Shown: positions 1 to 7,739 of the stretch, in pieces
How positions within the stretch are numbered: the stretch's first letter is position 1
Layout of the letters: each line of letters begins with the position of its first letter
The notes under the pieces: generated by a model
What the model saw: only the letters and a program-made list of their open reading frames with translations
Databases searched by the model: none
Told to the model about the DNA's origin: nothing
Program-made: the position numbers and the translations under genes
Assembly (NCBI GenBank): GCA_020440935.1
Contig: JAGRNC010000047.1
Location: 1-11,352, forward strand
From: Leptospiraceae bacterium
GTDB lineage: Bacteria; Spirochaetota; Leptospiria; Leptospirales; Leptonemataceae
Reading direction: 5' to 3'
DNA length: 11,352 bases

Positions 1-791
1 TCAGGATGGCCGGTATCGCCGGGAGAGAGAGGCCAGGGCTTTTTCGCGTAGGCTGCTTCGATGGAATTTTCGACGACCGGGCCGCGGACTTCCTTTCCGG
101 AGCTGTATTCCGTTTCGCTATATGGAAGACCGTTCGCATGAAATGTTTTTACCGTGCCGTCCAGCAGTCCGGCTTTATAATTTTCGAGTCTTACTATGGT
201 CCCAGAAAAGTGGTAGTATACCCATTTTCCGATTTTTTTTCCATCTTCGTACTGTCCCTGAATCATGGTCCCACCGTCGGGAAAGAATCGATTCATGGCT
301 CCATCCTTCTTTCCGGCAACCATCGATCCCTTTTCTTCCAGAGTGCCATCGGGATAGTAGCGATGGTAGGGACCGTTTTCATTCCCGTAGTCGATGGTAA
401 TGGCGCCGATCACCGGATCCAACGGTTCGGGCTTGTATTCGATCGTAAGATACAAACGGCCGCTTTCATCGAAATGCTTCCATAAGCCATCCCGCCGACC
501 ATTGCGATACACTCCCGTAGTGGTCAGTGTTTTTCCATCGGGCGCATACCAGTTCCAGGTCCCGATGCGACTGCCGCCATCCATCTGGCCCTCCAGAAGC
601 AGATTTCCATTTTCGTAGTACTGCCGTACCTCGGAATCCTTCGAATAGTTCCACTGATCACGGCGGCGGTCATAGGTAGCGCCGTCGGGAATGCTTTCCG
701 GTCGCGGCGGTAGACTGAGCCGATCACATCCAAAGAAGTCCGCCGCGAGAATGATCGCCAGAATGAATAGGGCCCGGTGCAGGCTGCGCAT
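1..791 (-). CDS. MORN_2-repeat (YwqK-like) putative lipoprotein, 3' end outside the window
   Basis: The frame is open from an ATG at 791 to the left edge: 263 residues, C-terminus missing. The N-terminus is a hydrophobic signal segment (residues about 7-21) ending FFGC, so Cys22 is a plausible lipidation site under the loose spirochaetal lipobox. The rest is a run of degenerate repeats of about 22-25 residues of the type YYENGNLLLEG, WYAPDGKTL, YYPDGTLEEKG, FFPDGGTMIQG and FHANGLPYSE, with G-x-W or G-x-Y turns between them. This is the MORN_2 pattern of the YwqK family (COG2849), whose members are often labelled 'antitoxin' without evidence that this holds for exported proteins. It starts 31 bases behind the preceding gene on the same strand and is probably its co-transcribed partner. 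The ribosome site is weak; a TTG about 24 bases upstream is an alternative start. Molecular function unknown; envelope location inferred. Confidence 0.8.
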   Translation of the reverse strand, partial: MRSLHRALFILAIILAADFFGCDRLSLPPRPESIPDGATYDRRRDQWNYSKDSEVRQYYENGNLLLEGQMDGGSRIGTWNWYAPDGKTLTTTGVYRNGRRDGLWKHFDESGRLYLTIEYKPEPLDPVIGAITIDYGNENGPYHRYYPDGTLEEKGSMVAGKKDGAMNRFFPDGGTMIQGQYEDGKKIGKWVYYHFSGTIVRLENYKAGLLDGTVKTFHANGLPYSETEYSSGKEVRGPVVENSIEAAYAKKPWPLSPGDTGHP

Positions 792-822
792 TCGATGTGT
801 GGATTCGGGAAGCAAAACCAGC

Positions 823-1761
823 TTACTGAAGCTCCAGGTCGCGATCGGAGAGCACAGCACCGCCCGCATCGAGAACCTGAATCCGATACTTGCCCGAGTC
901 CAGCGGACCCATAAAGTAAATGTAGCTTGCGGTTCGCGGGGGACGGCGACCAAGCACCGCTTCTTCCAGGAAGTTGCCGCCTTCATCTCTTTCCACAAGA
1001 ATCTTCAGGTAATCGGTCTTCAGCTCACCGGGTTCCCATTGAAATCGGATGTGAACCGGCGAACTGGCTGAAAGCCGGGCCACCGGACCTTTGCTAAATT
1101 GTTCAATGTTTGCGGCTGTGATCTCTTGATTCGCAACGGCCAGTTGATAGCTGGGCGCAAGTAACCAGGCGGCTGCCTGCCAGATCAAAACTCCAATGAT
1201 CAAGGCTACCGCCAGTACACCGGCCATCTTAAAGATGGAGTTATTGCTTCGCTGTCGGTCCGCCTCGGTGTAATCCTCCAGTCGAATATCGCTGGATACA
1301 TTATAAATGCTGTCTCTTTTACGTGCCATACGCTCTGTGGCCCCCGTTTTTCCACGCCTTGCTGCAGGATCAATTCTTTCTGATGAGGCTTTTTCCCTGT
1401 TTTCTTTGTCGGCAGGTCCGGAGCGAAAATTCCGCTCCCGGGATTCGCTTTTGCTTTCTTCCTCGGAAATGATAATTCCGGGACCGTTCAGCATTTCCTC
1501 GTCGTCGACGGATTCAGAGGAATCAGCCGCGGCAACAGGCTCTTCCTCGGTGGCCCGGGGATGCACGGGGGCTGCCTTTTCCGGGGTATCCCCCTCGGAA
1601 CTGCTCCGGGCATGCTGCTCGGTCTCTGGGTCTTCGGGTCGACCTTTTTCCGTGCGCCGACCGGCAATCTCCCCCACAATACCGCCCATAGACGGCGAAT
1701 CGTCGTCTTGCCCCAGGGTCTTTTTCACTTCCTTACGGAATTTATCCTTTTTCGATGCCAT
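823..1761 (-). CDS. Hypothetical acidic single-pass membrane protein, translationally coupled to ParA
   Basis: A 312-residue protein I do not recognise. Residues 1-10 are very basic (MASKKDKFRK). Residues about 18-150 are low-complexity, rich in Glu, Asp, Ser and Arg, and surely disordered. One transmembrane helix lies at about 177-201 (FKMAGVLAVALIIGVLIW). The last 110 residues look beta-rich, with a pattern ending GKYRIQVLDAGGAVLSDRDLEL that resembles an Ig/Fn3-like extracytoplasmic domain. Predicted topology is cytoplasmic tail, one helix, outer domain. The ATG overlaps the last 20 bases of the ParA gene in another frame, and an AGGA ribosome site lies about 8 bases upstream inside parA, so translational coupling is likely. 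The disordered cytoplasmic tail could be what the ParA ATPase contacts; that is inference from the gene order only. Confidence 0.75.
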   Translation of the reverse strand: MASKKDKFRKEVKKTLGQDDDSPSMGGIVGEIAGRRTEKGRPEDPETEQHARSSSEGDTPEKAAPVHPRATEEEPVAAADSSESVDDEEMLNGPGIIISEEESKSESRERNFRSGPADKENREKASSERIDPAARRGKTGATERMARKRDSIYNVSSDIRLEDYTEADRQRSNNSIFKMAGVLAVALIIGVLIWQAAAWLLAPSYQLAVANQEITAANIEQFSKGPVARLSASSPVHIRFQWEPGELKTDYLKILVERDEGGNFLEEAVLGRRPPRTASYIYFMGPLDSGKYRIQVLDAGGAVLSDRDLELQ

Positions 1762-2500
1762 GCAGGACTTCCTGAATCAATGCTTCGTATTCTGCGGTTA
1801 TCTTGCCGCCGGGCGAGTATTCAAATAAGGTCTGTCGCATCAAATGCGCTTCTTCCACCTGCACCGAGCGACTGATACGAGTATCAAATACTCGAACCAG
1901 ATCCTGCGTGGGCTCCAGTACCGCGCCGCTAATCGCAGTCCGGTCATTATACATAGTCATAAGAGCCCCCAGAACCTGCAGATCTTGATGGAATCGATGC
2001 CTCACTGTTTCAATGGTGTCGAGCATGGTTCGGATCCCATCCAGCGAAAATCGACTGGCAAGGATGGGCAGAATACAATAATTCGCGGCCACAAGAGCGT
2101 TCAATGTTAGTAATCCAAGATTGGGCGGACAATCCATTACCACGTACTCCGGGCCATCGGGCCAGGATAGCCCTTCGCGAAGACGGAAGAACCCATCCAC
2201 GTTTCCGGCAAGCAAGGTTTCGATCTCGGCAAGTTCGATAACGGAAGGCAGAATTTGTAGTTGTGGATTTCTGGTCTTATGCGCCAGGTCCCGGGCAGGT
2301 TTCTGCGCGCGGAACAATTCATGCACCGACGCTTCGCGGTCCACAGGATCCAGAAAGATGGAACTACAGTTCCCCTGCGCATCCAGGTCCACGAGTAACG
2401 TAGCGCTGCCACGCCGGGCCAGACCATCAGCCAGATGAATGGCAGTGGTGGTCTTTCCTACTCCCCCTTTCTGGTTGGCAATTGCGATTACGACGGCCAC
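1742..2500 (-). CDS. parA: ParA/Soj-family P-loop ATPase (orphan, no parB in view)
   Basis: A 252-residue member of the ParA/MinD deviant Walker ATPases. It has the deviant Walker A KGGVGKTT at residues 11-18 with the signature lysine K11, the A' motif DLDAQGN at 38-44, and Walker B YVVMDCPP at 119-126. Family members bind DNA or membrane as ATP dimers and position chromosomes, plasmids or protein clusters. There is no N-terminal helix-turn-helix extension, so it is the short chromosomal (Soj-like) type rather than a plasmid P1-type. The start is GTG: the P loop begins at residue 11, an in-frame stop lies 10-12 bases upstream, and no ATG is available. The next gene overlaps by 20 bases. No ParB or parS-like site is seen nearby, so a role in placing the neighbouring envelope proteins is as plausible as chromosome segregation. 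Confidence 0.92.
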   Translation of the reverse strand: MAVVIAIANQKGGVGKTTTAIHLADGLARRGSATLLVDLDAQGNCSSIFLDPVDREASVHELFRAQKPARDLAHKTRNPQLQILPSVIELAEIETLLAGNVDGFFRLREGLSWPDGPEYVVMDCPPNLGLLTLNALVAANYCILPILASRFSLDGIRTMLDTIETVRHRFHQDLQVLGALMTMYNDRTAISGAVLEPTQDLVRVFDTRISRSVQVEEAHLMRQTLFEYSPGGKITAEYEALIQEVLHGIEKG

Positions 2501-2578
2501 AGCCCAGCTTTAAGCAAGGGGCCTGGCCTGGAAAGTGATTTTGCTTGCCCTGGTCCTTTCGGCTGAAAAACCGGGGGT
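2501..2578. promoter_or_regulatory. Divergent intergenic region between parA and gatB
   Basis: These 78 bases separate two outward-facing genes, so promoters for both should lie here or overlap the gene ends. The best plus-strand candidate is TTGCTT at 2541 with TGAAAA 17 bases further on, but each matches its consensus at only three of six positions. No operator-like palindrome or riboswitch is visible. Confidence 0.3.
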
Positions 2579-4039
2579 ATGAGTCATTATGAGCCAGTCA
2601 TCGGGCTGGAAGTGCATTGTCAGCTAAAGACAAAGACCAAGATTTTTTCTTCGGATCCGTATTTGTACGGAGCGCCGGCCAATACCCAGGCTGGCCCGGT
2701 CACACTGGGACTGCCCGGAGCGCTTCCCGTGCTGAACGAAGCGGTGATGGAAATGGCTCTCACAGCCGCACTGGCTCTGGATTGCGAAATTACGCGGCAT
2801 ACCCGATTTGATCGAAAGCACTATTTCTATCCCGATCTACCCAAAGGATACCAGATATCGCAATACGATCGGCCCTATGCTACCGGCGGACACATTACCT
2901 TTCGCAAGAAGGATGCGGACAAAGAAACGAGAATTCGAATCCACCGAATCCACATGGAAGAAGATGCCGGTAAGCTATTGCATGGTCAGGGCGGCGGCGA
3001 TGCCGTATCATTCGTAGATTTAAACCGCGCAGGAGTGCCGCTTCTTGAAATTGTTTCCGAGCCCGACCTTCGAAGCTCAGAAGATGCATACTACTATCTG
3101 CAAACCCTGCGAAGCATTTTGCGGGCGGTGAACGTAACCGATGGAAATATGGAAATGGGTTCATTGCGCTGCGACGCCAACGTTTCCGTGCGCAAGGGAC
3201 CCGATGCTCCGTTTGGCACAAGAGTGGAAATCAAAAACCTCAACTCATTTAAAGCGGTGCGTGCAGCTATCGATTATCAGATCGAAGAACAAATCGCTCT
3301 TCTGGAAGGCGGAAAGAAAATCATTCAATCCACCGTACTCTGGGATGCGGACCGTCGCGAAACTCGATTAATGCGAACAAAGGAGAATGCGGAGGATTAC
3401 CGATATTTCCCCGATCCCGATCTGCCCGAATTCGTAATTGAAGAAAGCCTGATTCAAAAAGTGCGCGATGAGATGCCGGAACTACCGGACGAAAAGCGCG
3501 CCCGGTACATGAAAGAATACGGACTTCCTCAGTACGATGCCGATGTACTGACGCGCGAGAAAGAAGTATCTGTGTACTTTGAGTCCGTGGTATCCATCAC
3601 CCAGGATGCCAAGAAATCCTCGAACTGGGTTAAGGATGAAGTGCTCGGTATTGTTAACAAGCAGGATGTTTCCATCGATGCATTCTTTGTTACTCCGGAG
3701 CGCCTGGGTAAGATCATTCAATACTTGAACGATGGAAAAGTTACCCAGCGAATTGCAAAGCAGGTATTTGAGCACTGCTACGAAGAAGAACTGGAGATCG
3801 ATGCAATTATTGAAAAATACGATTACAAGCCTGTGGATACCTCCGATCTACCGGCCATCGTCGAAAAGGTCTTTGCCGACAATCAGGAACAGGTGAACGA
3901 TATTCTGAGCGGAAAAGACCGGGTGAAAGGCTTTCTGGTAGGTCAGATTATGAAAGCCACCCGCGGGCAGGCCCCTCCTGCCGAAGTAAACCGATTGATC
4001 GATGAAACGGTTGAGAAGCTCAAGGCCGCTAAATCCTGA
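2579..4039 (+). CDS. gatB: Aspartyl/glutamyl-tRNA amidotransferase subunit B
   Basis: GatB is the tRNA-binding, kinase/transamidase subunit of GatCAB. The complex converts Glu-tRNA(Gln) and/or Asp-tRNA(Asn) to Gln-tRNA and Asn-tRNA in the cytoplasm in bacteria lacking the matching synthetases. The 486-residue length is normal. Visible hallmarks are VIGLEVHCQL (7-16, with the metal-site Glu11 and His13), KHYFYPDLPKGYQISQ (80-95), HMEEDAGK (125-132), DLNRAGVPLLEIVSEPD (147-163), GSLRCDANVSVR and RVEIKNLNSF. The C-terminal YqeY-like tail domain is complete, ending near GQIMKATRGQA. The start is fixed by the conserved N-terminus; the ribosome site is weak. gatA and gatC are not in the window, so the complex is encoded at separate loci or beyond the edges. 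The presence of GatB implies the indirect route to amide aminoacyl-tRNAs, which is relevant to the Asp tRNA at 10848 only if Asn is made this way. Confidence 0.97.
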   Translation: MSHYEPVIGLEVHCQLKTKTKIFSSDPYLYGAPANTQAGPVTLGLPGALPVLNEAVMEMALTAALALDCEITRHTRFDRKHYFYPDLPKGYQISQYDRPYATGGHITFRKKDADKETRIRIHRIHMEEDAGKLLHGQGGGDAVSFVDLNRAGVPLLEIVSEPDLRSSEDAYYYLQTLRSILRAVNVTDGNMEMGSLRCDANVSVRKGPDAPFGTRVEIKNLNSFKAVRAAIDYQIEEQIALLEGGKKIIQSTVLWDADRRETRLMRTKENAEDYRYFPDPDLPEFVIEESLIQKVRDEMPELPDEKRARYMKEYGLPQYDADVLTREKEVSVYFESVVSITQDAKKSSNWVKDEVLGIVNKQDVSIDAFFVTPERLGKIIQYLNDGKVTQRIAKQVFEHCYEEELEIDAIIEKYDYKPVDTSDLPAIVEKVFADNQEQVNDILSGKDRVKGFLVGQIMKATRGQAPPAEVNRLIDETVEKLKAAKS

Positions 4040-4049
4040 GGCGCTGCAG

Positions 4050-4454
4050 ATGCGAAACCTGATATCGCTGCGAAAGGCAGGCATTGTTGTGCTGAGCCTG
4101 TTTGGCTTGTTCTTTGTCTTCCACGTTTGCGTAATCACTGGAATTGTGCCGCACCATTATGTCTGGGGAGGTCGAATTGAGAGTCCGGATGAAATGTTCG
4201 GCAAGGAGCTTCTCTCCATGGCAGTCCTCGCTGTGTCTGCGCTCATCGTATCGATGCGCGCAGGCTTTCTATTCCCGGGAAAGCTCACTGTGCTGATTCG
4301 AATTTTTGTCTGGATTCTATTTGGCCTTTTTGTTCTCAACACCATTGGGAATCTGCTGGCCCGCACTTCTCTCGAAACCTGGGCCTTTACCCCAATTACG
4401 GCCTTACTGGCCGTTCTGCTCTTTCGAATGGGCCTTTCAGAAACGAACGAATGA
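4050..4454 (+). CDS. Small four-helix membrane protein, function unknown
   Basis: A 134-residue hydrophobic protein with helices at about 11-32, 52-69, 80-103 and 111-127. After helix 1 comes GIVPHHYVWGGRIESPDEM (31-49), and helix 3 ends NTIGNLLARTSLE. The VWGGRI loop and the GN-x-x-A-x-x-x-x-E tail recall a widespread family of uncharacterised small membrane proteins, but I cannot name it and assign no function. The start chosen is the ATG 10 bases after the gatB stop; the GAGG overlapping that stop (4038-4041) sits 8 bases upstream and serves as ribosome site. An in-frame ATG at 4002 inside gatB has no ribosome site. Close spacing suggests co-transcription with gatB, without implying a functional link. 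Confidence 0.75.
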   Translation: MRNLISLRKAGIVVLSLFGLFFVFHVCVITGIVPHHYVWGGRIESPDEMFGKELLSMAVLAVSALIVSMRAGFLFPGKLTVLIRIFVWILFGLFVLNTIGNLLARTSLETWAFTPITALLAVLLFRMGLSETNE

Positions 4455-4545
4455 CAGGGCCGGGCCGCGATGATGGGCTCTGGCTATTTGTTCATCCAGC
4501 TTAAGTTGTTTACGCATATCCTTAACCTGGAAGATTTAATCTGCT

Positions 4546-5028
4546 ATGCGCCATTGGGATATCAGGCCGGCCATACTAGAATATAATCCGGCGATGGCCT
4601 CCACTCTGACCGACCTCTACTTTCGATCGGTGCGGGCCATCGATCCTTCTATCTATTCGCAGGAGGAAAAAGAAGCCTGGGCCGCTGAGCCCATTGACTA
4701 CCGGGACTGGGCCCTTCGATTCGAAAAAAATCCACCCTATGTTGCTGCGCTCAATGGTTTACCGGTGGGCTTCATTACTCTGGAAAAGGACGGTCACATT
4801 GACCTGGCCTATGTGGATCCAGAGTTTCAGCGAAAGGGCCTAATGCAGTATCTCTATGATTTTCTGGAGAAAGAGGCGCATAAAAGGCAGCTTCGACGAT
4901 TGTTTGTGGAAGCATCCAAGGTGGCCCGCCCTTTCTTTGAAAAGCAAGGATTCCATGTAGAAAGCGAAAACCAGATTAACCGAAACGGAATTATTCTGAT
5001 AAACTACTCCATGGGAAAATGGCTTTAG
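4546..5028 (+). CDS. GNAT-family N-acetyltransferase
   Basis: A 160-residue single-domain acetyltransferase of the GNAT superfamily. The N-terminus WDIRPAILEY is the usual first strand. The core is the acetyl-CoA-binding motif at 85-108, IDLAYVDPEFQRKGLMQYLY, with the Q-R-K-G pyrophosphate loop at 95-98; Met100 stands where Gly or Ala is usual. The tail VEASKVARPFFEKQGF (121-136) matches the YafP-like/Acetyltransf_10 subgroup. It transfers acetyl from acetyl-CoA to an amine; the substrate cannot be told from sequence. It starts 91 bases behind the membrane-protein gene and probably has its own promoter or is distal in that unit. Its stop overlaps tail-to-tail with the lipid-kinase gene by 4 bases. 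The upstream ATG is preferred over one at 4594 because the beta-1 strand precedes the latter. Confidence 0.88.
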   Translation: MRHWDIRPAILEYNPAMASTLTDLYFRSVRAIDPSIYSQEEKEAWAAEPIDYRDWALRFEKNPPYVAALNGLPVGFITLEKDGHIDLAYVDPEFQRKGLMQYLYDFLEKEAHKRQLRRLFVEASKVARPFFEKQGFHVESENQINRNGIILINYSMGKWL

Positions 5029-5942
5029 AGCACCAGAGGCAGAGTGCGCGGCAGAATTTCGTATTGCACTTCGGCCGGCGGCTCGGAAGAATAAACCTCG
5101 CCGTCCGCTTCGCCCTGAATCAGCTTTTTACTCCGTAGTAAAATCTTTTGTGCACGAAACTGGGACGCGCCAGGAAATCCTTCAATCTGCCCGGCATAGA
5201 TTCGCGAACTGGCAAGCACCATGCGCGTTTTACTTACTCCTCCAATGATCACCGCATCCAGAACGCCGTCTTCGATGCTTGCATCGGGGGCCCAGTTCAT
5301 TCCGCCGCCATTGAATCGACCGTTACAGGCAAAGAAATTGAGCAGCCGCGAAGAACGGCTTTGCAGGTTTCCCTTCTCGTCCACATATTCCACTTCGACT
5401 AGTTCCGGATGGTACAGATACAGGGACTTAAGCGTATGATAAAAATAGGCTGGCGATCCGTGCTGGAATTTTGAGGATTTCAGGCTTTCCATGATTTTTC
5501 CTGCAATGCCGGCGGACGCAATATTTACAAAGTAATGCCGCATGGATCGCGTCGAAACCAAGCCTACATCCACCTGACGATACTGATTCTTTTGTAAACT
5601 TACATCGTACACGGCGCTTACCTGGCGGATCGTCTTAATGAAATCGCTACCGGTTCCCAGGCTAATCACAGCGAGCGGAATCGAATCGCTGAGTAGCAGG
5701 CCATTCTCAAAGTATCCGTTTACGGCTTCGTTGATGGTGCCATCTCCGCCAGCCACGATTATCTGGTCCACCGCACCGGCTTTCAATGTCTGACGAACTC
5801 TGTCAGTGGCATCTCTGGGCGCTGTGGTTTCGTAGACATCAAAGTCGCCAAGTTTGGCGCGCAGCTCCGACTCCAGCTTTCGAAATGCATTGCGAGCTGT
5901 TCCGGCCCGACTCTTTGGGTTTAGAATGATTAATCTGCGCAT
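5025..5942 (-). CDS. Diacylglycerol kinase-family lipid kinase (YegS/DgkB type)
   Basis: A soluble lipid kinase of the DAGK_cat superfamily, which phosphorylates diacylglycerol or a related lipid alcohol with ATP at the inner membrane face. With the start chosen it is 305 residues, a normal length. Motifs are ILNPKSRAGTA (6-16), the nucleotide-binding GGDGTINEAVNG (65-76), SLGTGSDF (94-101), and CNGRFNGGGMNWAPDA then EDGVLD (206-229). The C-terminal GEADGE (277-282) stands for the usual Q-x-DGE. The start at 5942 is preferred over an upstream in-frame ATG at 5978: AGGAAGAG lies at 5947-5954 just ahead, and the protein then begins directly with strand 1 (MRRLIILNPK). It lies 96 bases behind glpD on the same strand and is likely the last gene of that operon. 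True substrate (diacylglycerol, sphingoid or alkyl-glycerol) is unknown. Confidence 0.9.
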   Translation of the reverse strand: MRRLIILNPKSRAGTARNAFRKLESELRAKLGDFDVYETTAPRDATDRVRQTLKAGAVDQIIVAGGDGTINEAVNGYFENGLLLSDSIPLAVISLGTGSDFIKTIRQVSAVYDVSLQKNQYRQVDVGLVSTRSMRHYFVNIASAGIAGKIMESLKSSKFQHGSPAYFYHTLKSLYLYHPELVEVEYVDEKGNLQSRSSRLLNFFACNGRFNGGGMNWAPDASIEDGVLDAVIIGGVSKTRMVLASSRIYAGQIEGFPGASQFRAQKILLRSKKLIQGEADGEVYSSEPPAEVQYEILPRTLPLVL

Positions 5943-6038
5943 TGTACTCTTCCTGCTTCGTCGGACGCGCCGACCCAAATCTATTTATTTTCATCAACTA
6001 TTCTAGAGGCTTCCCGTCGCGGGGATTTTCCACCTGAC

Positions 6039-7667
6039 TCATTTTGGTAAACGCAACGCTTCGGTGGCTTCTTTGATTTCTGCACGAACTTTCGCCGCGC
6101 TCCATTTGAGTTGCTTCTGCATAATGGCGGCTACCTTATTGATTACTGATGTAGACGGCATTCCCAGGGTCCCCAGGCCTGTTCTTCGCTGCAACACATC
6201 GGAAAGTTTGCGCGCCATTTCGAATCGGGCCGCATAAACTACCTGGGCGAGTATTTCTCCGTCTTTGTCCAGAACCTGCGATAAGGCGGGGTTATCCGCG
6301 GCTATCTGAACGATCGCATCCATCTCGGTTCCATAGTTCACAGCCAGCCAATCCAGAGTTTTTGCATCCATGCCCTGGTGCACATTCTGACGTGTTTGCA
6401 TGAACTCGGTCAGGCTATCAATATTGGAGCCAAAAAGCGGTCGGCTGGAGGTTTTCGAAGTCGGAAGCTTCCGACCCAATTTCTTTTCGATAACCGAAAG
6501 AACACTTTCCGCCAGATTTCGGCTGGTCGTATACTTTCCGCCTTCCACGGTAATCAATCCGTCCAGACCTTCGGAGGCGCCATCAAAGATTTCGTACTTA
6601 CGCGATGATTTATAACTGCTTTCTGTATGAGTGTCGGTGAGCGGCCGGAGTCCGCCGTACGCATGGACAATGCTCTTATAATCTATGACCGTGCGGCCCA
6701 ATGTAGAGTTGATCTCCTCAATAAACTCTTCGATACTGCTTCGCGTTACCCGGTAGTCGTCCGGATTGCCCTGGTAATCCTTATCCGTGGTACCATACAG
6801 CGATTTACCTCGCCAGGGAATGGCAAAGAAATGACGTCCACCCGGAGTAAGAAGCACCAATGCATGCGTATGCGATAACGCCGGACCAATGATGTGAATT
6901 CCTTCGGACATTCGCACCGAATGACTGCTTTCCTCTCCGGATAGTCGCTTGATAATCCGATCGGCCCAGGGACCTCCGCTATTAATAAAGAGCGAAGCCT
7001 GGATGCGCTTCTTTTTGCCGGTCAGAACATCTTTCACAACAGCGCCGGTAATCTTTCCCTGACGCTGTTCCATACCCACCACCTCGGCGTAATTGCTAAC
7101 TTTCGCGCCAAAGGCAGCTGCCGATTTGATGAAGGCAAGAGTAAGTCGCTCCGGGGCCATGCTCTGGCAGTCGTAGTAGATGGCTCCGCCGGTCAGTCCC
7201 TTTTCAGGAAGCATGGGAGCAAGCTCCAGAGCCCCTTTCTTCGAAACCATGCGATGGTTGGGGAGCCGCTTGGAAGAATGCTTTGTTCGGGCCTTGTCGA
7301 AGGAAAGTAGATCGTATAGGATCATGCCGGCCTTGATGATCCATCGGTTGGATTTAAGGCCTCCGTAGTTGGGTATCAAGAAGGGTAGCGGATACACTAA
7401 ATTGGGCGCAATATCTTCCAGAATGCGGCGCTCCCGCAAGGATTCTCGAACAAGGCCAAATTCCAGGTAGTTTAGATAGCGCAAACCTCCATGTATAAGC
7501 TTGGAAGTGGCCGCCGATGTAGCCCCGCCAAAGTCCCCTTTCTCGAACAGGGCCACTTTCAGTCCCCGGCTCGCCGCTTCGTAGGCCACGCATGCGCCGC
7601 TAATGCCGCCGCCCACGACAACGACATCGAAGCTTTCATTGGTTGGTTTTTCTATGTATCTTTCCAT
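6039..7667 (-). CDS. glpD: FAD-dependent glycerol-3-phosphate dehydrogenase
   Basis: GlpD oxidises sn-glycerol-3-phosphate to dihydroxyacetone phosphate at the inner membrane and passes electrons to quinone. The 542-residue protein has the dinucleotide-binding GGGISG at 19-24, the family signature around 41-65 (FEKGDFGGATS then KLIHGGLRYL), NSGGPWAD at 229-236, YGTTDKDYQG at 291-300, the substrate-site YGGLRPL at 337-343, and GGKYTTSR at 376-383. It is slightly longer than E. coli GlpD (about 500) because of a C-terminal helical extension (DAO_C-like). The start is firm: a strong AAGGAG lies 6 bases upstream. Transcribed 72 bases behind the alkyl-DHAP-synthase-like gene and ahead of the lipid kinase. 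Its product DHAP is the precursor of acyl-DHAP, the substrate of true alkyl-DHAP synthases, so the neighbours may share a pathway. No glpK or glpF is in view. Confidence 0.97.
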   Translation of the reverse strand: MERYIEKPTNESFDVVVVGGGISGACVAYEAASRGLKVALFEKGDFGGATSAATSKLIHGGLRYLNYLEFGLVRESLRERRILEDIAPNLVYPLPFLIPNYGGLKSNRWIIKAGMILYDLLSFDKARTKHSSKRLPNHRMVSKKGALELAPMLPEKGLTGGAIYYDCQSMAPERLTLAFIKSAAAFGAKVSNYAEVVGMEQRQGKITGAVVKDVLTGKKKRIQASLFINSGGPWADRIIKRLSGEESSHSVRMSEGIHIIGPALSHTHALVLLTPGGRHFFAIPWRGKSLYGTTDKDYQGNPDDYRVTRSSIEEFIEEINSTLGRTVIDYKSIVHAYGGLRPLTDTHTESSYKSSRKYEIFDGASEGLDGLITVEGGKYTTSRNLAESVLSVIEKKLGRKLPTSKTSSRPLFGSNIDSLTEFMQTRQNVHQGMDAKTLDWLAVNYGTEMDAIVQIAADNPALSQVLDKDGEILAQVVYAARFEMARKLSDVLQRRTGLGTLGMPSTSVINKVAAIMQKQLKWSAAKVRAEIKEATEALRLPK

Positions 7668-7673
7668 TTTGTT

Positions 7674-7684
7674 CTCCTTAGGAG
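7674..7684 (-). promoter_or_regulatory. glpD ribosome binding site inside a small palindrome
   Basis: On the minus strand CTCC-TAA-GGAG is an 11-base inverted repeat whose right arm is the Shine-Dalgarno sequence of glpD, 6 bases before its ATG. A four-pair hairpin with a three-base loop could mask the ribosome site, but it is short and may have no effect. It is the strongest ribosome site in the window. Confidence 0.6.
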
Positions 7685-7739
7685 CGATCTAACAGATGCG
7701 AGTTTGGCAGACTCTTCCTGATGTTCGAAGTCTCTGGCT

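Noticed and set aside
6..485. 159-codon plus-strand open frame at the left edge
   Set aside because: It is antisense to the MORN-repeat gene, whose minus-strand frame stays open for 263 codons with clear repeats.
1307..1828. 173-codon open frame on the plus strand
   Set aside because: It is the shadow of the acidic membrane-protein gene on the opposite strand: a Ser-rich, low-complexity translation with no ribosome site.
2541..2569. gatB promoter TTGCTT / TGAAAA
   Set aside because: Three of six matches in each box and only about 10 bases from the -10 to the ATG, leaving no leader for a ribosome site.
4002..4049. Earlier start (ATG 4002) for the small membrane protein
   Set aside because: It lies inside gatB with no ribosome site, while ATG 4050 has GAGG at the right distance and starts just before helix 1.
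5960..5974. Hairpin GTCGG-ACGCG-CCGAC as a glpD terminator
   Set aside because: On the minus strand it is followed by the ribosome site of the lipid-kinase gene and not by a T-run; it would sit in the leader of that gene.
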